This document shows, piece by piece, positions 26,801 to 32,567 of a DNA stretch of 32,567 nt. The notes beneath the pieces were generated by a model that worked only from the letters and a program-made list of their open reading frames with translations, was not told where the DNA came from and ran no database searches. A program made the position numbers and the translations under genes. How positions within the stretch are numbered: the stretch's first letter is position 1; each line of letters starts with the position of its first letter. The stretch spans positions 1 to 32,567 of the forward strand of contig JAKMFI010000044.1 of NCBI GenBank assembly GCA_022425505.1, written 5' to 3'. Origin of the DNA: Flavobacteriaceae bacterium. GTDB lineage: Bacteria; Bacteroidota; Bacteroidia; Flavobacteriales; Flavobacteriaceae.

Positions 26801-28091
26801 CTGGACTGAGTTGGTTGGCTTTGTTATCAGGATATCCACTCACGCTCGACGCAGTAAAGAAATTGGGGGATAAGTCATCAAGACGGGTCTGAGCTGCGGT
26901 CGTTTCTCCCAAATCTTGCAAAGCAACAAGGTTGCGGACATTATTGGTTTGCGCATTGCGGTTGGTTACCCACACCTCGACTCGTGTGATTTGCACTGCT
27001 GTATTGATATAGGGGTACGTCGCAAATGCAAAATCATATTGATTGCGGAAATATTGAGCTAAAAAGAAGTGACGGTCTTCCTCGTAATCGAGTGCAAAAA
27101 GGGAAAACTCCTCCAAACTCCCATCGGCAGAAGTCATCATGCGCTGGGTTTGGGAGCGTTGTTCTGAAATCACTGCAGAGATATTGGTATTTCCAAATTT
27201 GAGGTCTGCCTTGACCCCAAATAGACTTTGTGCTCCTGATATCAGAGAGCTGTTGAGTGGCATGCTTACATTTCCAATCTCTAACTTTTGCAGGATCCCG
27301 TCTTCGTTGCCACTAAAACCGTCTTGCAAACTCTTGACTTTATCGATTCCTCCTTTTAGCCGATCCACTTCGTTTTGAATACGGCCTACCGCACCTGAAG
27401 CAGTAGACACCATATTTTCCACACGACCGCCTACCGAATGACCCACTTCATCGGCTGTGGGAGGGAAAAAATCAAGTTTGATCAAATTCTGAAAATCAAA
27501 AGTAGATTGGGTATCGTAATTGGCATTTACTCGAAAACGCTCTCCGATATTTCCAACCAATCCTACAGTAATACGCTGATCGAAGTCAAATCCAAAGCTG
27601 CTTTGGTTCCGTGGGGAAAGAGCGGGGTTCCCCGACTTTTGATAGCGCACCCCCAAATCGATTCCAACTGATCCTTTCGGGATAATTTGAATGACATCAC
27701 TCCCAAACAATCGTCGAAATAAATCGGATCGGACATAGAGATCAGGCAGCAAATTTTTTTGTTGTTCTGGGTCTTCTACATCTCCCGAAAGCAGCGCTTG
27801 TTTGTCATTCATGTAGTCCAATGCTTCTTTGCGCATCATCCGGTCAAGGTATTCTTCAGGGGTCAACGTCAGTGGCGCATTGATATCGATTTCTCCGACT
27901 TTAACTGTATAGATATATAAATCGAGGGTGGGGTCATAGGTGTATTCTTCCACAAAAGAGCTCGGCAGATTTTTCAGTGCGAGATTTTGGATGGCAGGAG
28001 ATAGCTGAAGACTATCGTTCTGGGCAAACCCTTGCCAAGACAACATCAATACAGCAACAACGAGTATCTTCTGGATTGAAACCAATCGCAT
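20814..28091 (-). CDS. sprA: T9SS outer-membrane translocon SprA (Sov)
   Basis: SprA/Sov is the giant outer-membrane barrel (36 strands in the Flavobacterium johnsoniae structure) through which type IX secretion cargo crosses, including gliding adhesins. This copy has 2425 residues, close to the known 2403. A signal peptide ends near QGFAQ (residue 24). The N-terminal part contains LLPDLYVRSDLFRRLFGSDV and the SprA-type segment VGIDLGVRYQKSGNPALSPR. Repeated beta strands follow, with a central DVQSWSLSSVPF block and a C-terminal barrel strand ending SGVTLRYNFGN. It lies 5 bases after ruvA and before gcvH and vanZ, as in other flavobacteria. No frameshift or internal stop is seen. Confidence 0.97.
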   Translation of the reverse strand: MRLVSIQKILVVAVLMLSWQGFAQNDSLQLSPAIQNLALKNLPSSFVEEYTYDPTLDLYIYTVKVGEIDINAPLTLTPEEYLDRMMRKEALDYMNDKQALLSGDVEDPEQQKNLLPDLYVRSDLFRRLFGSDVIQIIPKGSVGIDLGVRYQKSGNPALSPRNQSSFGFDFDQRITVGLVGNIGERFRVNANYDTQSTFDFQNLIKLDFFPPTADEVGHSVGGRVENMVSTASGAVGRIQNEVDRLKGGIDKVKSLQDGFSGNEDGILQKLEIGNVSMPLNSSLISGAQSLFGVKADLKFGNTNISAVISEQRSQTQRMMTSADGSLEEFSLFALDYEEDRHFFLAQYFRNQYDFAFATYPYINTAVQITRVEVWVTNRNAQTNNVRNLVALQDLGETTAAQTRLDDLSPNFFTASSVSGYPDNKANQLSPEQLGSGILTNDIRDIATTRNGFGTLSGTVQEGIDYAVLESARKLESTDYTLHPKLGYISLRQRLNNDEILAVAFQYTVGGQTYQVGEFAGDGVPSSSTSGSGQSQQVLNNSLVVKLLRSNLTNVEQPVWDLMMKNIYNIGAYQLDQDGFVFNLLFSDPSPINYISPIAEDIWPEGLDQRVLLNVFGVDRLNIYNDLQDGGDGFFDFVEGITVDRENGRIIFPKVEPFGEFLFDTLQYDSSEDYDVAATYNANQNKYVFPEMYKLTKSEAIDFAAQNKFQLKGRYKSSGGGAGISLGAFNVPRGSVRVTAGGRLLQEGIDYSVNYQLGRVTILNESLQNSNVPIEVSTESNSFFGQQNKRFSGVHVEHKFSDNFLMGATVMNLSERPLTQKANYGLEPVNNTMLGMSSTFSTEVPFLTRMVNKLPNIDTEVMSNLSFRGEIAYLLSQTPKGTELNGEATTYVDDFEGAQSNIDLRDVQSWSLSSVPFANVQGFDAPIDDLSSGHHRARLAWYTIDPVFYSNQRPSEISNNDLSEDEVRRVFINEIFPQQDLVQGQTAVQYTMDLAYYPEEKGPYNTNPYGSFVNDPSENWAGITRALSSTNFDQSNVEYIEFWMLDTFSENDELTDESLGDLIFDLGSISEDVLRDGRKQYENGLPGTDGLALTYETGWARTPATQSLVYAFDANGENRSLQDVGYDGLSDQEEGAIYSTAFTAESSDPAGDNYQYFLQANGSILNRYKRYNGTDGNSILEVTDNNRGSYTVPDAEDLNKDNTMNTIDSYFEYRIPIQKNMQVGSHPFITDVRVNNNVELANGDRTTSRWLQFKIPVVPEYYDNPSLRPYFEAVNNMSDLRSVRFMRMWLKGFTDLVVLRFGTLDLVRGDWRRYNQPLNTAQISSANTSVDVSTVNILENENRIPINYKLPPGVVREQLNNFNTVIRQNEQSLSLRVQDLEPKDLKGVYKNIDIDMRQYKRVKMFVHAESIPNRTPLPGESSQENFDKRMVAFMRIGTDMTENYYQIEVPLKPTPYTEGVSNNLSADDVWQPESNSIDIPLSLLTGAKAKAIQNRSLVGATYFDEELNPIDEFSPISSLPGNKKYKIAVRGNPTLGQVRTLMVGVKNPSESPGDYLHGEVWFNELRLAEIDNQGGWASVAELDANLADFATINLNGNISTVGFGNIDQIPNLRNQDDTRGYGINTNVNVGQLLPKKWGVQLPLSYSFAEEFINPKYDPFYQDLKLQDRLDNSPDQATKDAIRNQAVSQSQQKSINLVGVRKQRGPDQRKDFFDIENFDLSYAYNEEKRSDYEIEDYSFKNLRMGAGYQYGFEPLSIEPFSKLSFINTKSYLQWLSAININPIPASVSLSTNINRTFNSQQFREVFLEGVDAGQQLALPKLQQRNYMFDWMFTLNHNLTKSLRFDFTASSKNIVRNYYFDNTSDIKKVNQELDIWDGLWDVGDPNQFSQRLGLTYNLPFRLLPLVNFIDGTYSYSGDFNWQRGSESLNEVEDEFGNVLGVVNTIQNANTHNLNTTFNFQKIYRALKLEKNTRSRDRKSIQTQLTNSLIGLATALKRVQLTYSENNGTVLPGYTQNVGFLGTSNPGLPFALGSQSDIRYEAAKRGWLTEFPSYNGQFTQVHNTDLTYSAEVSFLEGLQLDISGNRSLSENRGENYIVTDSSYNALNPNTFGNFEISTILINTAFGSGTVDDQSFENLKANRLIIAERLANERGLDPANVDADGFPVGYGKINQAVLIPAFLAAYSGQSPETVPLTATRETPLPNWALQYTGLIKTKLFKKYFQRFSIAHGYRASHTLINYQTNLNYDQTLPGHLDQGGNFLNETLYTNINLVEQFNPLIKVDFELKNSFQFSTEIKKDRALALSLDNNLLTETSGKELTLGVGYRIKSVPFRTNFGGKRTTLKGDINIKGDLSVRDNITIVRNLDLLNNQVTAGQRLWSLKLSADYALSRNLTALFFYDHTFSKFAISTAFPQTNIRSGVTLRYNFGN

Positions 28092-28096
28092 ACAAG

Positions 28097-28678
28097 CTAT
28101 AATTTATTCAGTGCATTACGAATCAGGCGCTCGACACTCATTTCAGCGTCCATTGAAAGAAGTTCGTCAATCACCTTCACGCAGGATTTTGTTTGGTACC
28201 CTAAGACTACCAAAGCAGATAACGCCTCTTCTCTATTGGTATTGCTTGAAACAGCAGGAATTCCCGCATCGGCAACAACGGCTTGTATTTTGTCGCGCAA
28301 TTCAATGACCACACGTTGGGCGGTCTTTGCACCAATTCCCTTAACCGACTGAATGACATCTACTTGCTCGCCCTGTATCGCTTGGCCGATTTCACTCGGA
28401 CTCAAAGACGACAACATGGTTCGTGCCGTGTTGGCGCCGATTCCTGAAATTCCAATGAGTAAGCGAAACAATTGACGTTCCAAATCCGTAGTAAACCCAT
28501 AAAGCGTATGGGCATCTTCACGAACTTGCAAATGCGTAAAGAGTTGGATGTTTTCCTCATCCGTCAGTTGCCCAAACGTAAACAAAGAAATGTTGACCAA
28601 ATAGCCAACCCCTTGGCAGTCAATGACGACTGAAGTCGGTGATTTTTCAACAAGACGACCACGGAGTTGTGTTATCAT
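28097..28678 (-). CDS. ruvA: Holliday junction branch migration protein RuvA
   Basis: RuvA binds Holliday junctions as a tetramer and loads RuvB. The 193-residue sequence has the OB-fold domain I from MITQLRGRLVEK to FTHLQVREDAHTLYGF. Two helix-hairpin-helix motifs follow in domain II (LIGISGIGANTARTML and SVKGIGAKTAQRVVIEL), then a flexible linker. The C-terminal RuvB-binding domain III is ALSALVVLGYQTKSCVKVI. It has its own putative promoter and is followed 5 bases later by sprA, so a DNA-repair gene leads the T9SS translocon transcript. ruvB lies two genes upstream on the same strand. Confidence 0.97.
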   Translation of the reverse strand: MITQLRGRLVEKSPTSVVIDCQGVGYLVNISLFTFGQLTDEENIQLFTHLQVREDAHTLYGFTTDLERQLFRLLIGISGIGANTARTMLSSLSPSEIGQAIQGEQVDVIQSVKGIGAKTAQRVVIELRDKIQAVVADAGIPAVSSNTNREEALSALVVLGYQTKSCVKVIDELLSMDAEMSVERLIRNALNKL

Positions 28679-28688
28679 AGTTACCTCT

Positions 28689-28717
28689 CAAAAGTAACGA
28701 TTATTTTGGCATTACAA
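28689..28717 (-). promoter_or_regulatory. Putative promoter of ruvA-sprA-gcvH-vanZ
   Basis: On the minus strand a -7 element TACTTTTG (28689-28696) matches TAnnTTTG exactly. A -33 TTG lies at 28715-28717 with an 18-base spacer. Only 10 bases separate the -7 element from the ruvA ATG, so the leader would be very short. It lies within the 58-base gap between queG and ruvA. Confidence 0.5.
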
Positions 28718-28736
28718 TAGTCTTTATTTGACAGAC

Positions 28737-29660
28737 TTATCGCAAAAAATCAAGGTTGCGTTTCAAACCAGAAAATTGGGTTCTTTGGACCGCGCTTTCC
28801 GCAAATAATCGGTCAAAAACTGCTTCTGTGATTTCATGCCAATCGCCTTTGCTCATTTGCAAAAGTTCGGATGAAGGTTCAAATTGCGGCTCTTGATGAG
28901 GCGTTGAAAATCGATTCCAAGGACAAACATCCTGACACACATCACAGCCAAAGGCCCAGTTGTCAAATTGTCCTTTGACCTCTTGTGGAATCGCTTCTTT
29001 AAGCTCAATGGTAAAGTAGGAAATGCATTTGCTTCCATCCACTTGATAGGGGGCAACAATCGCTTTGGTTGGACAAGCATCTATACAAGCCGTACACGAT
29101 CCACAATGATCTGTAACTGGTGCATCTTGTTCCAAGGGCAAATCAATAATCAACTCTGCGATAAAGTAAAACGATCCTGCTTGTTTGGAAATCAAATTGG
29201 TGTGCTTCCCAATCCATCCCAAACCAGCTTTGGCAGCCCATGCCTTGTCCAAAACAGGCGCTGAATCGACAAATACACGGCCATGTATCTCTCCGATTTC
29301 ATCCACTAGCAGATGCATCAGTTCATGCAGTTTGTCTTTGATCACCACATGATAGTCTTTTCCGTAGGCATACTTTGAAATTTTGGGCGCACTGGCATCT
29401 GATTGAGATTCTTTAGGGAAATAATTATACAGCAGTGAAACCACGCTTTTTGCCCCTGGTACGAGTTTGGTTGGATCGAGTCGCTTGTCAAAGTTTCTCT
29501 CCATATAGGTCATGCTTCCATGATGCCCTTGGCGTAGCCATTGCTCCAATCGGGGGGCTTCATCTTCTAAAAATCCAGCATTCGAAATTCCACATGACAA
29601 AAAGCCGAGTCGTTTTGCATGGTCTTTAATCAGTTGACTATGTTGGGCTGCCAGATTCAA
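28737..29660 (-). CDS. queG: Epoxyqueuosine reductase QueG
   Basis: QueG reduces epoxyqueuosine to queuosine in tRNA, using cobalamin and two [4Fe-4S] clusters. The 307-residue protein has an N-terminal DUF1730-like cobalamin region ([29 protein letters not shown]). Then come two cluster motifs, [18 protein letters not shown] and [15 protein letters not shown]. The catalytic Asp is probably in [25 protein letters not shown]. The start codon is TTG at 29660, overlapping the ruvB stop (TTGA), so translation is coupled to ruvB. The C-terminal HEAT-like extension found in long forms is absent, which is usual for this phylum. Confidence 0.95.
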   Translation of the reverse strand: MNLAAQHSQLIKDHAKRLGFLSCGISNAGFLEDEAPRLEQWLRQGHHGSMTYMERNFDKRLDPTKLVPGAKSVVSLLYNYFPKESQSDASAPKISKYAYGKDYHVVIKDKLHELMHLLVDEIGEIHGRVFVDSAPVLDKAWAAKAGLGWIGKHTNLISKQAGSFYFIAELIIDLPLEQDAPVTDHCGSCTACIDACPTKAIVAPYQVDGSKCISYFTIELKEAIPQEVKGQFDNWAFGCDVCQDVCPWNRFSTPHQEPQFEPSSELLQMSKGDWHEITEAVFDRLFAESAVQRTQFSGLKRNLDFLR

Positions 29661-30679
29661 AACAAATCTCCTTGGCGATTCGATTTGGTGCGACCCAAAT
29701 GACGATAGGCAAGGTCTGTTACTTCTCGTCCGCGAGGTGTACGGACGATAAATCCTTCTTGGATAAGAAAGGGCTCATAAACTTCCTCAAGGGTCTCTGC
29801 ACTTTCTGAAACCGCAGTCGCTAAGGTGCTGATACCGACTGGGCCTCCTTTAAATTTATCCATCATGGTACTGAGAATCTTATTGTCCATTTCGTCTAGA
29901 CCATGCGCATCGACATGAAGGGCTTCTAGGCCATATTTGGCAATCTTCATATCAATACTGCCATCCCCTTTGATTTGTGCAAAATCACGAATTCGTCGCA
30001 ACAAGGCATTGGCGATTCTAGGCGTGCCGCGACTTCGCCCTGCAATTTCAATGGCCGCTTCATTGGTAATGGAAATGTTGAGGATATCTGCACTTCTTTC
30101 GACAATGGTCGATAAAACTTCGGTAGTGTAATAAGTCAACCGACAATTGATACCAAAACGAGCACGCATGGGCGCAGTCAGTAAACCCGATCTAGTGGTC
30201 GCACCGATCAGGGTAAACGGGTTCAGGTTGATTTCGACTGTACGGGCGTTTGGCCCAGACTCAATCATAATATCAATTTTATAATCCTCCATAGCCGAGT
30301 AGAGATATTCTTCTACAATGGGACTCAAACGATGGATCTCGTCGATAAACAACACATCTCTGGGTTCGAGGTTGGTGAGCAGTCCTGCCAAATCCCCTGG
30401 CTTATCGAGAACGGGTCCTGAGGTTACCTTGACCCCAACTTGTAATTCGTTTCCTAAAATATGGGCAAGGGTTGTTTTTCCCAAGCCGGGAGGGCCATGT
30501 AAAAGGGTGTGGTCGAGGGCGTCTTCTCGTTGGTTGGCGGCCTGAACAAAGATTTGCAGATTGTCGAGCACTTGGGGCTGACCCATAAAATCGGAAAACC
30601 GCAACGGACGTAACGCACGATCGATGTCCTGTTCCTCAGGGGTAAAGTGTTCTCCGTGTGGATCTAGATGTTCGTTCAT
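29657..30679 (-). CDS. ruvB: Holliday junction branch migration ATPase RuvB
   Basis: RuvB is the hexameric AAA+ motor that drives branch migration with RuvA. The 340-residue protein has the [12 protein letters not shown]-terminus and Walker [13 protein letters not shown]. Walker B is in [11 protein letters not shown], and sensor 1 in [21 protein letters not shown]. The C-terminal winged helix has [23 protein letters not shown] 30679 is chosen over an in-frame start at 30697, because a promoter -7 element covers 30685-30692. It is the first gene of a ruvB-queG unit, and ruvA follows under its own probable promoter. Confidence 0.97.
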   Translation of the reverse strand: MNEHLDPHGEHFTPEEQDIDRALRPLRFSDFMGQPQVLDNLQIFVQAANQREDALDHTLLHGPPGLGKTTLAHILGNELQVGVKVTSGPVLDKPGDLAGLLTNLEPRDVLFIDEIHRLSPIVEEYLYSAMEDYKIDIMIESGPNARTVEINLNPFTLIGATTRSGLLTAPMRARFGINCRLTYYTTEVLSTIVERSADILNISITNEAAIEIAGRSRGTPRIANALLRRIRDFAQIKGDGSIDMKIAKYGLEALHVDAHGLDEMDNKILSTMMDKFKGGPVGISTLATAVSESAETLEEVYEPFLIQEGFIVRTPRGREVTDLAYRHLGRTKSNRQGDLF

Positions 30680-30684
30680 TTTTC

Positions 30685-30692
30685 CAAAGATA
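30685..30692 (-). promoter_or_regulatory. Putative -7 element of ruvB-queG
   Basis: On the minus strand this reads TATCTTTG, an exact TAnnTTTG match, only 5 bases before the chosen ruvB ATG. A possible TTG lies 15 bases further upstream, shorter than the usual spacer. If real, the transcript would be leaderless or nearly so. Confidence 0.4.
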
Positions 30693-30741
30693 ACCAAAAA
30701 TCAACGGCAATGTTGTATGACAACCACCTCCAATAAAAAAC

Positions 30742-30777
30742 AAAAAAAGACACGCCAAACTCTAAGGTTTGGCGTGT
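30742..30777 (-). terminator. Rho-independent terminator of the MAM/T9SS-tail gene
   Basis: A perfect 11-bp stem is formed by ACACGCCAAAC (30750-30760) and GTTTGGCGTGT (30767-30777) with a 6-base loop. On the minus strand it is followed by a 7-base T run (A tract 30742-30748). It lies about 30 bases after the stop codon and ahead of the ruvB promoter. Confidence 0.88.
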
Positions 30778-30806
30778 GTCATCTTACTTTATTATAAATC
30801 TTACGT

Positions 30807-32275
30807 TTATTCCTTCACAAACTGCATGACTCCTGTTTGGTTGCCATGCTTGGACTCGAGCAAATACACACCCTTTGCCAAACTGCTCACATTGAGCTGA
30901 TGGTGCTGACCATTTTGGCGATGGCTTACAAGCTGTTTGCCCATAAGGTCATAGATCGAATCCGCTTGGGTGGCACTTGGATAGACCAAACGCAGTTGTG
31001 TGGTCACCGGATTGGGGTAGACAATTACGCCCATCGACGTTAGTTTCTCGAGACTTGCTGTGCCCTCAACAATGACTGTCTTTGTGACTTCTTCGGCAGC
31101 AACGCCAGCACCACTCACATCATAGGTCACGATATAGGTGCCTGCTATACTTGTATCAACAGTGTCTCCCCCAACAACAATACTGCTTGTTAAATCTTCA
31201 GCAGCAGCGTCTACAGCCGTTGCTCCTGCATCTGTATAGACGTCTCCTACACTTACAAAAACAAATCCTGTAAGCGGCGCGTTATCATACACATATCGCA
31301 CATAATCAGTTGCTGTTTCACTTCTAGATTCTGGGGCTGTATTTGCAAAACTACCTGTATCTACCCAGCGTTCACCTTCCGCACTTCCTTCACTTTGTGT
31401 CCATAGTAATTCTGCATCATAACCACATCCTGTTCCTTTGGTTGCATCAGCTTGAAGTTCTTGTAGGGTGGGCAAGCGTGCGCCAGCATTTTCAACTAGT
31501 GTCAATGCTTCAGCATAAGTCACCAAATCAGAACAATCCACGCCATCTGGCTGACTAAAACCAGTTACATCTGTACCGGTTTTATGCGACCCTGTATGAT
31601 TACCGGGTCTGCCGACTGAAGAACCACTTTCGATAGGTTCATCAAACTGAGAGAAGTAGCTAACATCCCCAAGTAGTGTGATTACAGGTGGGGGTATTCG
31701 GATTTGAAAGTTATCGATGGCTGCATCACCAACACTTGTACTTCCATGAACTCTGTGGAATCGAAGATGAATCGGGCTGCCCAAATAGCTTGAAATATCA
31801 ACCTCTGCTTTAAGCCACTGAGTACTTTGGTGCCCATCTCTACTCCATAGCGTGGTCCAGTATCATCCGATTCTTGTACTTGCAACGCTAAGCTCCCAAA
31901 TGTAGTAGTACTACTAGTACTAGCTCTTTCCATGTGATATTGAAATTCGACCTCTGCAATCGTTATTGCACTGTTTATTTCAAAAGGGTCGAGAAGGAGG
32001 TTAGCTACAGCGTTATCGCCAATCCCAGACACTTCTGTATACATATAGTAAGTGCCATCAGCCGCTGAATCAGGGCCAATGAAGCTGGAAGATGTGCCTC
32101 CTGAATGCCTTGTCCAGTCAAAATCATCAGTTGTGGATTGGGTAAAATCGCCTAGCCCGTTTTCAAAGCTTTCGGTGTAGGGAAGCGTAATCTGGTCTTG
32201 GGCTTGCCCCAAGGCAAAGCCAAATAACAAACAAAAGGATATAAAAAAACGTGTGGAATTGTAAAATAAATTCAT
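30807..32275 (-). pseudogene. Secreted MAM-domain / Ig-like / T9SS type A sorting-domain protein, frame broken near 31860
   Basis: The two parts are 32275 to about 31860 and about 31859 to 30807. The first has a signal peptide (ending GQAQ) and the start of a MAM domain (LPYTESFENGLGDFTQ to LALQVQESDD). It then slips out of frame and stops at 31682. The second frame continues the MAM domain exactly: WTTLWSRDGHQSTQWL, VDISSYLGSPIHLRF and GDAAIDNFQI. After that come a module with ARLPTLQELQ and GTGCGYDAELLWTQ, an Ig-like DUF5011 domain (DVYTDAGATAVDAAAEDL to AGTYIVTYDVSG), and a T9SS type A sorting tail (VIVYPNPVTTQLRLVYP to LAKGVYLLESKHG). The intact product would have about 489 residues and be exported through SprA. 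One net base is missing; mutation or sequencing error cannot be told apart. Confidence 0.85.
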
Positions 32276-32296
32276 GATAAATAAGATTTGTTGAGA

Positions 32297-32327
32297 CAAA
32301 GTAAAACAATTTTTGGAAAAATACCAA
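32297..32327 (-). promoter_or_regulatory. Putative promoter of the MAM/T9SS-tail gene
   Basis: On the minus strand TTACTTTG (32297-32304) differs from TAnnTTTG by one base. A TTG (32325-32327) lies 20 bases upstream. Transcription would start about 15 bases before ATG 32275, which supports that start over an in-frame ATG at 32299. The rest of 32305-32464 holds a run of ten T (32346-32355) and no gene. Confidence 0.35.
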
Positions 32328-32464
32328 GACTACCACCCACCCCACTTTTTTTTTTGGAAAAGTGAGTTTTTATTTGCTTTAGTAGAGAAACTAGGAAATC
32401 GGTGTAACAAAGGGTTTCGATCCACGAATAACTAATAACCAACTCCCCCTTTCCAAATTCGGAA

Positions 32465-32567
32465 TCAGGCCGTGGGGAGTCGTTCCCGTTTTGTAACGAG
32501 ATAGACCCCGACCAAAACAAAACCGATGGCAAGCCATTTGGTGGCATTCATTTGATCAGCACCCACA
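32465..32567 (-). CDS. EamA/DMT family transporter, C-terminal fragment (start outside window)
   Basis: On the minus strand an open frame enters from the right edge and stops with TGA at 32465-32467, giving 33 residues. It reads GADQMNATKWLAIGFVLVGV followed by YLVTKRERLPTA. A short polar stretch with KW, a last hydrophobic helix ending GVYLV, and a short basic tail is the typical end of EamA (drug/metabolite transporter) proteins, where the last helix often reads KW.G..LIL.GVYLV. The substrate cannot be judged from the fragment. It is transcribed in the same direction as the MAM gene, 189 bases upstream of it. Confidence 0.6.
   Translation of the reverse strand, partial: VGADQMNATKWLAIGFVLVGVYLVTKRERLPTA

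Noticed and set aside
28717-28736. Possible terminator after queG (AGTCT / AGACT)
   Set aside because: The stem is only 5 bp and no T tract follows on the minus strand.
31682-31866. Programmed ribosomal frameshifting in the MAM-domain gene
   Set aside because: No slippery heptamer, homopolymer or downstream stem-loop is visible at the junction (GATGATACTGGACC), so mutation or sequencing error is more likely.
32344-32376. Hairpin CACTTTT / AAAAGTG followed by a T-rich stretch, terminator-like on the plus strand
   Set aside because: No plus-strand gene lies upstream and on the minus strand the hairpin is not followed by T. It is probably a by-product of the ten-T tract.
32272-32547. A 91-codon minus-strand open frame upstream of the MAM gene
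   Set aside because: It covers the promoter region and the end of the EamA-like gene in another frame, has no domain, and is rich in low-complexity sequence.
1-32567. CRISPR array, prophage, IS element, toxin-antitoxin or biosynthetic cluster
   Set aside because: No regularly spaced repeats, transposase, integrase, tRNA or terminal inverted repeats were seen; gene content is core flavobacterial.

Overview
This window is a chromosomal segment from a member of the Bacteroidota, most likely a marine Flavobacteriaceae. The evidence is a full-length SprA (Sov) translocon of the type IX secretion system, a protein with a T9SS type A C-terminal sorting signal, and a Bacteroidota-type BamA followed by two OmpH/Skp genes. 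Promoters of the TTG / TAnnTTTG type, a TonB of the Bacteroidota energy-transducer type, and a cytochrome oxidase operon with two different subunit III genes agree with this. No tRNA, rRNA, IS element, CRISPR array or phage gene was seen. Almost the whole window is tightly packed core genome.

Layout. Bases 1-5306 (+ strand) hold an envelope biogenesis operon: the end of nadK, a DUF6089 outer-membrane protein, uppS, bamA and two OmpH/Skp chaperones, closed by a terminator. murI (+) follows and converges on a gamma-carbonic-anhydrase-like gene (-). A NifU-like Fe-S protein (+) then meets tsaB (-) tail to tail with overlapping stop codons.

Bases 7580-14083 (- strand) form an efflux operon read right to left: ABC ATPase, two FtsX/MacB-type permeases, membrane fusion protein, TolC-like channel, then tsaB. 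Upstream, 14259-19208 (-) is a respiratory operon: heme O synthase (CyoE/CtaB), two cytochrome c oxidase subunit III proteins, a subunit IV family protein, a cysteine-poor Sco/redoxin-like protein, a canonical SCO copper chaperone, a DUF420 membrane protein and a 71-residue CxxC protein. Oxidase subunits I and II are not in the window.

Bases 19267-30679 (-) hold tonB with its own strong terminator, a VanZ-like protein, gcvH, the 7.3 kb sprA gene, ruvA, queG and ruvB. ruvA-sprA-gcvH-vanZ look co-transcribed. The right end (30742-32275, -) is a separate transcription unit for a secreted MAM-domain protein with an Ig-like domain and a T9SS tail. Its frame is broken by one indel near base 31860. 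The window ends inside an EamA-type transporter gene.

There is no obvious undescribed large system here. The most useful second looks are the frameshifted T9SS cargo gene, the cysteine-less Sco-like protein, the small CxxC protein at the end of the oxidase operon, and perfect TAnnTTTG elements lying only 5-15 bases from start codons.
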